Source: Salegentibacter salinarum (GTDB lineage: Bacteria; Bacteroidota; Bacteroidia; Flavobacteriales; Flavobacteriaceae). From it: 64,000 nt of DNA. Positions 36,835 through 47,600 of the stretch are shown here, piece by piece (within the stretch, counting starts at the first letter, position 1; every line of letters starts with the position of its first letter). A program made the translations under genes and the position numbers. The notes under the pieces are model-generated. The model ran no database searches, was not told the DNA's origin, and saw only the letters and a list, made by a program, of their open reading frames with translations. The stretch covers positions 1 to 64,000 of the forward strand of contig NZ_FUZC01000016.1 in NCBI RefSeq assembly GCF_900168115.1, given 5' to 3'.

Positions 36835-39345
36835 ATGAGAAAAATAGTTGTAGTTGGAAATGGAATGGTGGGTTATAAATTTTGTGAAAAATTAATGGCC
36901 AGCCCAGATAGAGAAAACTTTCAGGTTCAGGTATTTGGGGAAGAACCTAGCCCGGCCTATGATAGGGTTCACCTGAGTGAATATTTTTCAGAAAAAGGGA
37001 AAAATGAATTACTTCTAGCTCCAAGAAGTTGGTATGAAGATAATGGAATTGAACTACGTACTTCTTCTCTTATTTCAGAAATAAATACCGAAAAAAAAGA
37101 AGTTGTCACCTATAAAGGAGAAAAAGTAAGCTACGAGTACCTTGTGATCGCGACGGGTTCTTCTGCTTTTGTACCACCTATAAAAGGTTCAGAAAAAACC
37201 GGGGTTTTTGTTTATCGCACTACAGAAGATCTGGATGCTATAAAAACCTATGCAAAGAAACTTCAGAAGAAATACAAATCTAAAGCTACGGTGCTAGGAG
37301 GCGGACTGTTAGGTCTGGAAGCGGCTAACGCGGCCAAAGAGCTTGGTCTTGAAACCAGCGTTGTAGAATTTGCACCTAGGTTGATGCCAAGACAATTAGA
37401 TGAAGCTGGTAGTAATACCCTTATTGGTAAAATTGAAAGTTTAGGGATAAAAATCTTAACCAATAAAGCAACTTCAAAGATAAGCGGTGAGGAAGAAATT
37501 GATGCACTTACCTTTTCAGACGGTTCCAGGCACGAAACCGATATGCTTATTATTTCTGCAGGAATTCGACCTCGTGATGAACTGGCAAAATCTAGCGGAC
37601 TTAAAACCGGCGAGCGGGGTGGAATATTTGTGAATAATAAAATGGAAACTTCGGCAAAAGATGTTTACGCAATTGGTGAGGCCGCGCTCTATAACAACGC
37701 TATTTATGGCCTTGTCGCGCCGGGATATAATATGGCCGAGGTTGCAGTTTCTCAAATTTGTGGTGGTGATAAAACTATGGCCGCTCATATAGATATGTCT
37801 ACACAACTAAAACTAATCGGCACTGATGTAGCAAGTTTTGGCGATCCGTTTATTGAAAATGAAGAAATTTCTGCTATTACCTACGAAAACAAGCAAAGTG
37901 GAATTTATAAACGAATAAACGTATCCCGCGATGGTAAAAAACTGCTTGGTGGAATTTTAGTTGGGGATGCTTCAGATTATCAGAATTTATTTCAGATATA
38001 TATCAACGGAATGAAACTTCCGGAGAATCCTGAAGATCTTATTTTGGGAAGCCGCGGTGGGGAAAATACAGCCATGGGTTCAGTAACAGACTTACCCGAT
38101 ACCGCACAAATTTGTTCCTGCGAAGCTATTTCAAAAGGAGATATCTGTAAACCACTGGAGTCTGGGGAATGTTGCTCAATGGACGATGTGGTAACTAAAA
38201 CCAAAGCCTCTACCGGTTGTGGTGGTTGCAAACCTATGGTTACCGATCTTTTTAACGCTACTATGAAATCCCTTGGAAAAGAGGTGAAAGAGGTGATTTG
38301 CGAACATTTCGATTTTAACCGGCAAGAAATCTTCGACCTGGTAAAAATTAATAAAGTCCAAGATTTTGATGAAGCGCTGAATCTCTTCGGAAAAGGGCAT
38401 GGTTGTGAAAAATGTAAGCCGGTCCTGGCTTCAATTTTTGCAAGTATAACTATGGAAACTGCCAATAAGCAGGTTACTATCCAGGATAGTAACGATAAAT
38501 TTTTAGCCAATATTCAACGAAATGGAACTTATTCTATCGTTCCACGGATTCCCGGCGGTGAAATTACACCCGATAAATTAATGACTATAGGTGCTGTGGC
38601 TAAGAAATTTGACCTTTACACCAAAATCACCGGTGGGCAACGTATAGATCTTTTCGGTGCCGAATTGCACCAACTGCCTGAAATATGGAAGGAATTAATT
38701 GATGCCGGATTTGAAAGTGGACACGCTTACGGAAAATCGCTGCGAACGGTAAAAAGCTGTGTGGGTTCTACCTGGTGCCGTTTTGGAATGCATGAAAGCG
38801 TAAGTTTTGCAATTCAAATTGAAGAACGCTATCGCGGTTTGCGCTCACCGCATAAATTAAAAGGCGGGGTTTCCGGCTGTATTAGGGAATGTGCTGAGGC
38901 TCGTGGAAAGGACTTTGGAATCATTGCGGTAGAATCCGGTTGGAATTTATACGTATGTGGAAATGGTGGCGCCACCCCAAAACACGCGATTTTACTTGCC
39001 GAAGGTTTAGACGATGAAACTACGATAAAGTACCTTGATAGATTTTTGATGTATTACATCCGAACCGCCGCGCCACTTATGCGTACCGCGCCCTGGCTAG
39101 AAAAATTGGACGGAGGTATTGAACACTTAAAAAAGGTGGTAATTGAAGACTCTTTGGGAATCGCTGAAGATCTTGAAAAAGAAATGCAGGGTCTAATTAC
39201 CAATTACGAATGTGAATGGAAACAGGCAATTGAGGATCCTGAAATGATGAAGCGTTTTAAACATTTTGTGAATTCGGATGAAGGTGATGATAATATTAGT
39301 TATGTCCCTCTTCGTGACCAAAAAATGCCAAGAGCCTGGACCTAA
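36835..39345 (+). CDS. nirB: Assimilatory NAD(P)H nitrite reductase, large subunit
   Basis: This 836-aa enzyme reduces nitrite to ammonium with six electrons from NAD(P)H. Residues 1-400 form the FAD/NAD(P)-binding module (VVVGNGMVGYKFCEKL, ATVLGGGLLGLEAANAA, VYAIGEAA). About 420-540 contain BFD-type [2Fe-2S] segments (CSCEAISKGDICKPL, TGCGGCKPM, GCEKCKPV). The C-terminal part is the siroheme/4Fe-4S domain, with the four cluster ligands in KSCVGSTWCRFG near 640 and SGCIRECAEA near 680. Size and order are those of E. coli NirB. It is followed by nirD and a DUF4202 gene, and preceded by a palindromic element, so nitrate or nitrite control is likely. Confidence 0.97.
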   Translation: MRKIVVVGNGMVGYKFCEKLMASPDRENFQVQVFGEEPSPAYDRVHLSEYFSEKGKNELLLAPRSWYEDNGIELRTSSLISEINTEKKEVVTYKGEKVSYEYLVIATGSSAFVPPIKGSEKTGVFVYRTTEDLDAIKTYAKKLQKKYKSKATVLGGGLLGLEAANAAKELGLETSVVEFAPRLMPRQLDEAGSNTLIGKIESLGIKILTNKATSKISGEEEIDALTFSDGSRHETDMLIISAGIRPRDELAKSSGLKTGERGGIFVNNKMETSAKDVYAIGEAALYNNAIYGLVAPGYNMAEVAVSQICGGDKTMAAHIDMSTQLKLIGTDVASFGDPFIENEEISAITYENKQSGIYKRINVSRDGKKLLGGILVGDASDYQNLFQIYINGMKLPENPEDLILGSRGGENTAMGSVTDLPDTAQICSCEAISKGDICKPLESGECCSMDDVVTKTKASTGCGGCKPMVTDLFNATMKSLGKEVKEVICEHFDFNRQEIFDLVKINKVQDFDEALNLFGKGHGCEKCKPVLASIFASITMETANKQVTIQDSNDKFLANIQRNGTYSIVPRIPGGEITPDKLMTIGAVAKKFDLYTKITGGQRIDLFGAELHQLPEIWKELIDAGFESGHAYGKSLRTVKSCVGSTWCRFGMHESVSFAIQIEERYRGLRSPHKLKGGVSGCIRECAEARGKDFGIIAVESGWNLYVCGNGGATPKHAILLAEGLDDETTIKYLDRFLMYYIRTAAPLMRTAPWLEKLDGGIEHLKKVVIEDSLGIAEDLEKEMQGLITNYECEWKQAIEDPEMMKRFKHFVNSDEGDDNISYVPLRDQKMPRAWT

Positions 39346-39391
39346 GTTTTACCGGCTTTCAAACCAATTCCTAACATCAAACTTTTAAACA

Positions 39392-39769
39392 ATGCAAGAA
39401 TTATTAGCTCAATACCAAAGTGTAGCCGCACCAGAAGTAATTAAATGGGTGAATGTTGGTAAAGCCATAGATTTCCCAGAAAATGGCGGTGCCTGCATAA
39501 AATATAAAAACAAGCAAATTGCGGTTTTTAATTTTACCCGGGAATCCCACTGGTACGCATGCCAAAACCTTTGTCCGCATAAACTGGAAATGGTTCTTTC
39601 CCGCGGGATGATAGGCGATAAAGAAGGAATTCCAAAAGTGGCCTGCCCTATGCATAAAAAAACCTTCTCCTTAAAAGACGGGAATAACCTGAATGGCGAG
39701 GATTATAAAATTGCAGTCTATCCCGTTAAAATTGAATCAGAAAATGTCTATATTGGTTTTATAGATTAA
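39392..39769 (+). CDS. nirD: Nitrite reductase small subunit (Rieske-type)
   Basis: The 125-aa protein has a Rieske-like fold. Unlike many NirD proteins, which lack the cluster, this one keeps all four ligands: Cys61 and His63 (CPHK), and Cys85 and His88 (CPMHKKTF). It can therefore probably hold a [2Fe-2S] centre. It partners NirB in nitrite reduction. The gene starts 46 bp after nirB and is followed 12 bp later by the DUF4202 gene. Confidence 0.92.
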   Translation: MQELLAQYQSVAAPEVIKWVNVGKAIDFPENGGACIKYKNKQIAVFNFTRESHWYACQNLCPHKLEMVLSRGMIGDKEGIPKVACPMHKKTFSLKDGNNLNGEDYKIAVYPVKIESENVYIGFID

Positions 39770-39781
39770 GACAACCTCCCA

Positions 39782-40360
39782 ATGAGTAAATTCCAGGAAG
39801 CCACAAAGCGAATAGACGCTAAAAATGCTGAAGATCCTAATTTGGAAATGTCAGACGGAAAAGAAGCTCCGAAAGAATTATTGTATTCAGAGCGGATGAC
39901 AGATAAGTTATTAGACTTTCACCCGCAGGCTTCCGAAGAATTACAAATTGCGGTGCGTGCCCAGCATATTTGCCGTTGGAAAGTGCCACGTGACAGCTAT
40001 CCAAAAAACAGGGTGGGATATTTAAAATGGCGTGAAGGACTTAAAAAAACCCATGCTGAAATTACAGATGAAATTCTTAAAGAAGTAGGTTATGACAAAG
40101 ATTTTCGTGACCGGGTTTCATTTTTAATAAGGAAAAAACATATTAAAAAAGACGAAGGTTCCCAGGTAATGGAAGATGTAGTTTGCCTGGTTTTCCTTGA
40201 ACATTATTTTGATGATTTTGCGACAAAACACAATGAGGAAAAAATAATAGATATTGTAAAGAAAACCTGGGCAAAAATGTCTCCTGAAGGCCACGAAGCC
40301 GCCCTTAAACTTCCCCTTTCCAATCGCAGCGAAACTCTAATACAAGAAGCTTTAAAATAA
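39782..40360 (+). CDS. DUF4202-family protein
   Basis: The 192-aa soluble protein matches the DUF4202 pattern: FQEATKRIDAKNAEDPN at the N-terminus, YSERMTDKL near 37, AVRAQHICRWKVPRDSYP at about 58-75, and FLEHYFDDFATKH at about 139-151. The His and Asp residues in QHICRW and LEHYFDDF could be a metal or phosphate site, reminiscent of HD-like proteins, but I do not know this. Members occur beside nitrite and nitrate assimilation genes in many bacteria, as here, so a support role in the pathway is inferred. It lies between nirD and the sensor kinase gene with 3-12 bp gaps. Confidence 0.88.
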   Translation: MSKFQEATKRIDAKNAEDPNLEMSDGKEAPKELLYSERMTDKLLDFHPQASEELQIAVRAQHICRWKVPRDSYPKNRVGYLKWREGLKKTHAEITDEILKEVGYDKDFRDRVSFLIRKKHIKKDEGSQVMEDVVCLVFLEHYFDDFATKHNEEKIIDIVKKTWAKMSPEGHEAALKLPLSNRSETLIQEALK

Positions 40361-40363
40361 ATA

Positions 40364-42172
40364 ATGGCGCCCAATAGCTCTCTAGACCAACATACATTTA
40401 TAAAACTTAGAAAGCTGTACATTCTGGCCCTAACAGCAATTGCGCTTTCGGTAATTATAAGTCAGTTATTTATCGGGAAATTCCTTGAAGAACAGGAAGG
40501 AGATTCAAAACTTATCAATATCTCCGGTCGCCAGCGAATGTTGAGCCAGAAACTCACCAAAGAATGCCTTTTACTCCTAAAAACGGAAAATATAAACGAG
40601 CGCCAAGACATTGCCCAAAACCTGGAAGAAAGCCTTACCCGGTGGACACATTCTCACGAAGTTTTACAAAATGGAAGCGACAGTTTAAATATTGTTTCAG
40701 AACAGACTGAAGAGATTGAAGAAAAATTCAGTGAAATTCAGCCTTATTTTGAGAAAATTAGGGAAGCATCGCAAAGTATAGTGCTGAAAATAAAAGAAAA
40801 CCCGGGACGTCCCATAGAAAATTTTTCAGCTGAAATTGCCATAATTAATGAAAACGAAGCCGCTTTTCTCGGGATTATGGATGCAATCGTAAATCAATAT
40901 GACGAGGAAGCACATACACGGGTAGAGCGACTGCAAAACTTGGAATTATTTTTAACAATTTTTACGCTTTCGATTTTATTATTGGAATTTTTCTTCATCT
41001 TTTTACCAACTGCCAAAGGCGTTAAAACCAATATTAAAAACCTGATCCATGCAGAATCACGGGCTGTAAAAATGGCGCGGAACGCTGATGCCATAAGCGA
41101 GGCTCGTGAAAAATCAGTAAAAGAATTACGCGCCCTTGGGCAGGCAATGGATCAAATTTTACTTTTTGCCAGGATTACTCCAAATGGCGATATTTTGCAT
41201 ATAGGCGATCAGTTTTCCAAACTATTTCAGTATAAAAAATTTAATATAGAGACTAAATTCTCCGAAGTTTTATCACCCAAAGAAAATGAACAACTCAATA
41301 TTGAAAAACTTATTTCAGCGCATAAAAGATCGGGCTGGCAGGGAGAAGTAAAAGCCACTACGAAAGATAACAAAGATATTTGGCTGGAATTATCTATAGT
41401 TCCCTTTCAACCAGAAAAAGATAAAACGGAGCTTACTATTATAGGTGTGGATATCACCAAAAATAAAGAAGCGCAGCTAAAAATTGAAGAACTTACGAGA
41501 AGGAGTTACGAAGAAAAAATGCGGCAACAGGGTCTAATTGCAAAAAAAATCATTGAAAATCAGGAAAACGAGCAAAACCGAATTGCAAAAGATATTCACG
41601 ATGGAATTGGCCAAATGCTAACCGGACTTAAATATAACCTTGAAAGCATAGATTTTAAATATCCAGAAAAAGCCGAAAGCAAAATTGAAAGTTTAAAGGA
41701 ATTAAGTACAAGAATTATCCAGGGAGTTCGCGCTGCTACTTTCAACCTCACTCCACCGGAACTCACGGATCACGGGATAGTACCGGCCCTTCAAAAACTC
41801 ACCGAAGAACTTTCAAAACTAACAGGGAAAAATATTATTCTATTCAATAAAACCGGTTTCTCACGGCGCCTGGGAAATATTATTGAAATTAACCTTTACC
41901 GCATCACCCAGGAAGCCGTAAATAACGCGATAAAATATGCCGATTCTACCCATATTATTGTTAGTGTGAGCCATAGTAAAGAAATTCTAAGTATTAGTAT
42001 TGAAGATAATGGCAAAGGCTTTAACCCCGAAGGTATTTCGACAGAAAAAAATGGGAATCGCGGGATGGGTCTTACTTTTATGAAAGAACGTGTGAAATTT
42101 ATAGACAGCCGACTTTTTATAAATTCATCACCCGGTGAAGGAACCAGGATTACGCTGAATCTTCCGCTGTAA
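40364..42172 (+). CDS. NarX-like nitrate-sensing histidine kinase
   Basis: The 602-aa membrane kinase has helices at about 17-37 and 190-212 enclosing a periplasmic helical sensor. Just after the first helix is NISGRQRMLSQKLTKE (about 52-67), the P-box-like start of the PilJ/NarX type sensor, where nitrate binds in NarX. A PAS domain lies at about 255-370. The HisKA_3 phosphoacceptor is His412 in RIAKDIHDGIGQML, and the ATPase domain follows (QEAVNNAIKYA, IEDNGKGF, NRGMGLTFMKERV). Such kinases pair with LuxR-type regulators, and one is encoded 58 bp downstream. Position after nirBD makes nitrate or nitrite the likely signal. Confidence 0.9.
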   Translation: MAPNSSLDQHTFIKLRKLYILALTAIALSVIISQLFIGKFLEEQEGDSKLINISGRQRMLSQKLTKECLLLLKTENINERQDIAQNLEESLTRWTHSHEVLQNGSDSLNIVSEQTEEIEEKFSEIQPYFEKIREASQSIVLKIKENPGRPIENFSAEIAIINENEAAFLGIMDAIVNQYDEEAHTRVERLQNLELFLTIFTLSILLLEFFFIFLPTAKGVKTNIKNLIHAESRAVKMARNADAISEAREKSVKELRALGQAMDQILLFARITPNGDILHIGDQFSKLFQYKKFNIETKFSEVLSPKENEQLNIEKLISAHKRSGWQGEVKATTKDNKDIWLELSIVPFQPEKDKTELTIIGVDITKNKEAQLKIEELTRRSYEEKMRQQGLIAKKIIENQENEQNRIAKDIHDGIGQMLTGLKYNLESIDFKYPEKAESKIESLKELSTRIIQGVRAATFNLTPPELTDHGIVPALQKLTEELSKLTGKNIILFNKTGFSRRLGNIIEINLYRITQEAVNNAIKYADSTHIIVSVSHSKEILSISIEDNGKGFNPEGISTEKNGNRGMGLTFMKERVKFIDSRLFINSSPGEGTRITLNLPL

Positions 42173-42196
42173 CAAGATTAAACTTCTATTTAAAAA

Positions 42197-42220
42197 TGCG
42201 TATTTTCGTACGTATAAAAT
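42197..42220. promoter_or_regulatory. Degenerate nitrate-regulon palindrome upstream of the narL-like gene
   Basis: The bases around 42197-42216 contain TGCGTAT and ACGTAT. Read on the reverse strand, it gives TACG, AAAA, TACGCA followed by TTTTTA, which aligns with the nirB element and its trailing T-run. It lies 14-34 bp before the regulator's ATG. Less regular than the nirB and narK copies. Confidence 0.35.
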
Positions 42221-42230
42221 CCGAAATATT

Positions 42231-42899
42231 ATGGGGCAAACCAAAATTCTTTTAGCCGATGACCACGAATTAGTACGTGATGGTATTATAGCACTACTGG
42301 AAAATGAAGAAAACCTAACAGTTGTGAATGAAGCGGCAAACGGCAAAGAAGCCCTTGAAATCATTGAGAAAGACACCCCCGATTTACTGATTGTAGACAT
42401 TAGAATGCCGGAGCTAAACGGTATTGAAGTAGTAAAAAAAGTCAAAAAAGATTTTCCCAATTTAAAAACACTGGTGCTTTCTATGCACGATTCTACCGAA
42501 TACGTAGTGCAGTGTGTTGAAGCCGGCGCAGATGGTTACTTATTAAAAGGATCGAGCAAGGAAGAATTCCTAAAAGCCATTAATAAGATTGCTGGCGGAG
42601 GGAAATATTTTAGTGGTGATATTTCTGCTATAATTGTGAGCAATTTTGTGAATGGAAATTCCGAAAAGCGCGTAGATACAAACTCCCAAAAACAGGATGC
42701 TGCACTTAATATTCTCACTAAAAGAGAGAAACAAATCCTGGAACTTATTTTAGAAGGAAAAAATAACCAGGAAATTGGCGATGAGCTTAAAATAAGTAAG
42801 CGAACTGCTGAAGCTCACCGCTTTAATTTAATGAAAAAATTAGAAGTAAAAAACCTAATGGAACTCACGCATAAATCCAGGGAACTAAAATTAATCTAA
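42231..42899 (+). CDS. NarL/FixJ-family response regulator
   Basis: The 222-aa protein has a receiver domain with the acidic pair Asp10/Asp11, phosphoacceptor Asp56 (LLIVDIRMPEL) and Lys in YLLKGSS near 105. A linker precedes a LuxR-type helix-turn-helix at about 155-215 (LTKREKQILELILEGKNNQEIG, KRTAEAHRFNLM). It is the evident partner of the HisKA_3 kinase just upstream. Together they probably control the nitrate genes, and the shared palindrome is its candidate target. It has its own 58-bp leader with a related element, which could mean self-regulation. Confidence 0.93.
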   Translation: MGQTKILLADDHELVRDGIIALLENEENLTVVNEAANGKEALEIIEKDTPDLLIVDIRMPELNGIEVVKKVKKDFPNLKTLVLSMHDSTEYVVQCVEAGADGYLLKGSSKEEFLKAINKIAGGGKYFSGDISAIIVSNFVNGNSEKRVDTNSQKQDAALNILTKREKQILELILEGKNNQEIGDELKISKRTAEAHRFNLMKKLEVKNLMELTHKSRELKLI

Positions 42900-43077
42900 A
42901 AAATCTTATCATCTTAATTTATTCTAGCAAATTATAACTGTAACTCCCCTACTCTCCTACCAAAAAATTAATTCTTACCTGAAGATTAATATTTTGAACA
43001 TCTAATTATTAAATATTTATAATTCTAGAGGCTCAATTTTCTAATTTTCGCATTAATTCATCTTTACTTATTTTTCT

Positions 43078-43091
43078 AAGTATTTATACTT
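43078..43091. promoter_or_regulatory. Nitrate-regulon palindrome upstream of narK
   Basis: AAGTATTTATACTT has perfect 6-bp arms around TT and lies 26 bp before the narK start. It is followed by ATTTTTA as the nirB element is followed by TTTTTC. A further ACTTATTTTT just upstream makes a direct repeat of the right half. Confidence 0.55.
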
Positions 43092-43117
43092 ATTTTTAGA
43101 TCGCAAAACTAAGTATT

Positions 43118-44518
43118 ATGAAAGATGTGATCACTGGTAAAGCAACGAAATTAGACTTAAGAAATTTAAGAAGTATTCCAATAAGAACGTTTTGGATTTC
43201 GGCAATTGCCTTTTTTATCTGTTTCTTCTCCTGGTTTGGAATTGTTCCTTTTATGCCCCAGGTAGAAAAAGATTTAGGACTTAGTCCCTCTCAAAAATGG
43301 AATGCTATTATCCTGGCGGTATCGGGAACAGTTTTTGCCCGCCTGCTTATTGGTAAACTATGCGATAAATACGGACCAAGGCTCTGCTACACCTGGTTAT
43401 TGATGTTAGGCGCCATACCCACCATCCTCTGCGGACTGGTACAAACTCCATTGCAATTTCAGCTATGTCGTTTATTTATGGGGTTCATTGGAGCTTCATT
43501 TGTAATTACACAAGTGCATACTTCCTTAATGTTCGCCTCTAATGTAGTGGGGACTGCCAATGCAACTTCTGCCGGTTGGGGAAATTTGGGTGGTGGCGCA
43601 AACAGGTTGGGAATGCCTTTAATTGCTGCCGCTCTTGTTGCTTTTGGAGTGGCAGAAGCCGAAGTTTGGCGGTATGCCATGGTCGTTGCAGGGCTGGTAT
43701 GTTTCAGTATGGGCTTTGTTTATTATTTCTTTACCCAGGACACCCCGGAAGGAAATTTTTCAGATTTAAAAAAATCGGGAAAAAGGATTCCGGTTAAGAA
43801 AGATCAAAACGGCTTTTTAACCGCTATCAAAGATTATCGCGTTTGGATACTCTTTGTAGTCTACGGAGTATGTTTTGGGATAGAACTTACCGTGTACGGT
43901 ACAATGGACAGCTATCTGCAAAACACCTTTAACCTGGAGCGTGTAACAGCTGGAAATATTATTTTGGGCTTTGCCCTTATGAACCTTTTCGCCCGAACCC
44001 TGGGCGGATACTTTGGTGATAAATCGGGAGAAAAAGGGGGCTTAAGGGGTCGGGTATTTTTTCTTACCCTAATTCTAATTGCTGAAGGGGTTATACTTTC
44101 GTTATTCTCGATGGCCGGTAGTCTTATTATAGCTATTATTCTCCTCACTGCCTTCAGTTTAGCTGTCCAAATGGCCGAAGGTGCTACGTTTGCTGTCGTT
44201 CCCTTTATCAATAAAAAAGCTATAGGTTCTATCTCTGGAATCGTGGGTGCCGGGGGAAATGTGGGAGCGTTCTTAGCTGCCTTATTCCTGAAAATTAAAT
44301 CGGTTGCCGCCGAAGAAGCAGCAATTGCCGCTAACGAAGGCCGCAGTAGTGAAATTATTGAATCAGCAAGGGCTTCTGCATCTTCAGCAGCCATTTCAGA
44401 TGCATTTCTCTGGATTGGTTTTAGCATTCTGGCCGCAGGCCTTGTTAGCCTGGCCATTCGTTTCTCCCAGGAAGATGAAAAAGAAGCTGCATTAGAATTA
44501 AATCATCAAAACGCTTAA
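43118..44518 (+). CDS. narK: Nitrate/nitrite transporter of the NarK/NasA type
   Basis: The 466-aa major facilitator protein has about twelve helices. FISFFSWFGIVPFMP-like sequence after the first helix, and the glycine-rich nitrate signatures GTANATSAGWGNLGGGANRLGMP (near 145-170) and GSISGIVGAGGNVGAFLAAL (near 370), identify the nitrate/nitrite porter family. An Arg in the RLLIGKLCDKYGPR loop and the second helix is expected to bind nitrate. It probably imports nitrate for the reductase encoded next. The C-terminal third has an Ala-rich loop (EEAAIAANEGRSSEII). It has its own upstream palindrome. Confidence 0.93.
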   Translation: MKDVITGKATKLDLRNLRSIPIRTFWISAIAFFICFFSWFGIVPFMPQVEKDLGLSPSQKWNAIILAVSGTVFARLLIGKLCDKYGPRLCYTWLLMLGAIPTILCGLVQTPLQFQLCRLFMGFIGASFVITQVHTSLMFASNVVGTANATSAGWGNLGGGANRLGMPLIAAALVAFGVAEAEVWRYAMVVAGLVCFSMGFVYYFFTQDTPEGNFSDLKKSGKRIPVKKDQNGFLTAIKDYRVWILFVVYGVCFGIELTVYGTMDSYLQNTFNLERVTAGNIILGFALMNLFARTLGGYFGDKSGEKGGLRGRVFFLTLILIAEGVILSLFSMAGSLIIAIILLTAFSLAVQMAEGATFAVVPFINKKAIGSISGIVGAGGNVGAFLAALFLKIKSVAAEEAAIAANEGRSSEIIESARASASSAAISDAFLWIGFSILAAGLVSLAIRFSQEDEKEAALELNHQNA

Positions 44519-44632
44519 AAATCCTTTAATAATCACCTGAGTTTTATACGGATTTAGCAGAAATCAACCATTCTTTTAATGAATTATAAGCGCTTAATAA
44601 CCAGCGTTTAAGTATATTTTGTCGCTGAATTT

Positions 44633-47600
44633 ATGAAGAAAATACAACAAGAAGAATTTAAAACTACCTGCTCCTATTGCGGAGTAGGCTGTGGTATTGT
44701 AGCACAAAAAAGCTCTGATAATAAGATCACGGTTAAAGGTGATAAAAACCATCCTGTAAACCGCGGAATGCTATGTTCTAAAGGTATGAACCTTGATTAT
44801 GTGGCGAATGACCTATCTGACAGAATCCTTTATCCAGAAATGCGTTGGAGCAAATCTCATCCACGGGAACGGGTAAGCTGGCACAAGGGTCTTGATCGCG
44901 CTGCCCGAGTTTTTAAAACCCTCATTCAAAAATATGGACCGGATAGCGTTGGCTTCTACGTTTCGGGACAATGCTTAACTGAAGAGTATTATATAGCCAA
45001 TAAACTCACCAAAGGATTTCTAGGTACAAATAATATTGATACCAATTCCCGTTTATGTATGAGCTCGGCAGTAGTAGCTTATAAAAAAACATTCGGGGAA
45101 GATTCTGTGCCGGTTTCTTATGATGATATTGAGCTGGCCGATTGCTTTTTAATTGCCGGCGCTAACCCCGCCTGGTGCCACCCTATTCTCTTCCGAAGAC
45201 TTGAAAAACATAAAGAGGAAAACCCCGAAGAAGTAAAAGTAATTGTTGTAGACCCTCGAAGAACCGATTCTGCTCGGTTCGCCGACCTTCATCTTCAACT
45301 TATACCAGGGACCGATATTATTCTTTTTAACGCCATCGGCCGCCGTTTAATAGAAAGAGGTTACATAGACAAAAGATTTATAAAAGAGCACACTGAAAAT
45401 TTTCAGGATTATAAAAAACAAGCTTATTCCCTTTCCCTAAAAAAAGCAGCTAAGGGATGTGGTTTACCGGTAGATGAGATAAAAGAAGCTGCTGAAATGA
45501 TTGGTCGCTCCAAAGGCTTCATCAGTATGTGGGCTATGGGGCTTAATCAAAGTTCTGTGGGCACCGATAAAAATTTTGCCCTGCTTAACCTTTCCCTAAT
45601 AACCGGAAGGGTTGGAAAACCCGGGAATGGTCCCTTTTCCCTAACTGGACAGCCCAACGCTATGGGCGGAAGGGAAGTTGGCGGAATGGCAAATCTACTC
45701 GCGGTACATAAAAACCTGAATAATCCACAACACAGGCAGGAAGTTGCTGACTTTTGGGGTGTAGATAAGATTTCAGAAAAACCGGGTTATACCGCTACCG
45801 AAATGTTTGATGCGCTGGAAAGCGGAGAATTAAAAGCGGTGTGGATTGCCTGTACAAATCCAATGGTGAGCCTACCCGATGTTCGGAAAGCTGAAGCTGC
45901 ACTTAAAAAAGCTAAATTTGTTGTGGTGCAGGAAATTTCCCATAAATCTGATACCCTGGAATGTGCCGATTTGGTTTTACCCGCCGCCGGATGGATGGAG
46001 AAAGAAGGTACTATGACGAATTCTGAAAGACGAATTTCTTATCTGCCCCAAGAGCTTAGCCCCCCCGGGGAAGCACGTGCCGATGTGGAAATTTTTTGCG
46101 ATTTTGCACAAAGAATGGGATTCTCTGAATTTAACTATAATTCTACAGAAGAAATTTACGCAGAATACTGCGAAATGACGAAAGGTACCAATATTGATAT
46201 TTCCCATCTAAATTACGATCGGCTCAAAAACGAAGGAAGCATTCAGTGGCCAGTGCCAGAATATCGTCATCCCGGTACAACACGACTATTTGAAGACCAT
46301 CAGTTTTACACGCCATCAAAAAAAGCGATTTTTAATATACCTGCTTCAATCAATAATACATCTACACTCCCCGATGAAGAATTTCCATTAATACTCACCA
46401 CGGGAAGGGTTCGGGATCAATGGCACAGTATGACAAAAACCGGAAAGGTTTCCCGGCTACGCACCCATTATTCTTCGCCGGTATTAGAAATAAATCCTGT
46501 AGATGGAATTAAATATTTTATTAAAAACGGAGAGGTAGTTGAAGTAAAAAGCGAGAATGGAAATGTTAGGTTACGAGCGAAAATCACTAAAGATGTACGG
46601 CCAGGTGTACTATTTTTACCCATGCACTGGGGTAAACAGTTAAGTAGTGATCTTAACCGGGCAAATAACTTAACTTTTAATCGCGTTGATCCGCAATCAA
46701 AAGAACCAGATTTCAAATTTACCAGGGTGTCGGTTTCCAAATTTAAAAAACCGGTTGAAAAGATAATAATTATTGGGGCGGGTGCTGCAGCGTTTCGGTT
46801 TGTTCAAAATTATCGCGACCATAATGTTGATGACGAATTACACGTCTTTTCAGAAGAAGAGCATCCTTTTTATAATAGGGTTTTATTACCCGAGTATGTT
46901 ACAGAAGAACTCAGCTGGGAAAAACTTCTAAAAATCAAGGAGACTGAATTAGGGAAATTAAACCTTCAGCTTCATAAAGGCGGTGCAATTTCCAAAATAG
47001 ACGAAAAAGAAAAATCGGTAACCGACCACCTGGGTAAAAAACATCATTTTGATAAATTGATTATTGCCACCGGTAGTCGGGCATTTGTGCCAAAAGATGC
47101 CCAGCTTGATTTACCGGGAAGATTTACTATGAGGAGCAAGTTAGATGCCGATGAATTTAAAACTTATCTGCAAAACACTGGGCTCCCCGCAGAAGAGCAG
47201 CACGTAGTAATTGTTGGCGGTGGCCTCCTTGGCTTAGAACTCGCTGCAGCATTGCAAAAAGAAAATGTGAATATTACTATAGTTCAGCGTTCGTCTCGAC
47301 TTATGGAACGCCAGCTTGATATCCTTTCCAGCAGGCTGCTTGCCAGTGACGTTCAGGAGCGGGGTATTAACATTTATTTTGACAATGAAGTAAGTACTGT
47401 TTTTGATGATCAAGAAAACCCAGGAGAACTAGATATTAGTCTTAAAAGCGGGAAAATTCTTAACGCCCATGCTATTGCTTACGCCATTGGAACACGTCCT
47501 AATATTGAAATTGCGAAAGAAAGCGGTCTAAATTGTGGCCGTGGTGTGAAAATAAACGAACACTTACAAACCTCTAACCCCAATATTTTTGCAATTGGAG

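Noticed and set aside
43912-44457. 181-codon minus-strand frame opposite narK
   Set aside because: Low-complexity Ala/Pro/Arg reverse of a transporter gene; no independent evidence.
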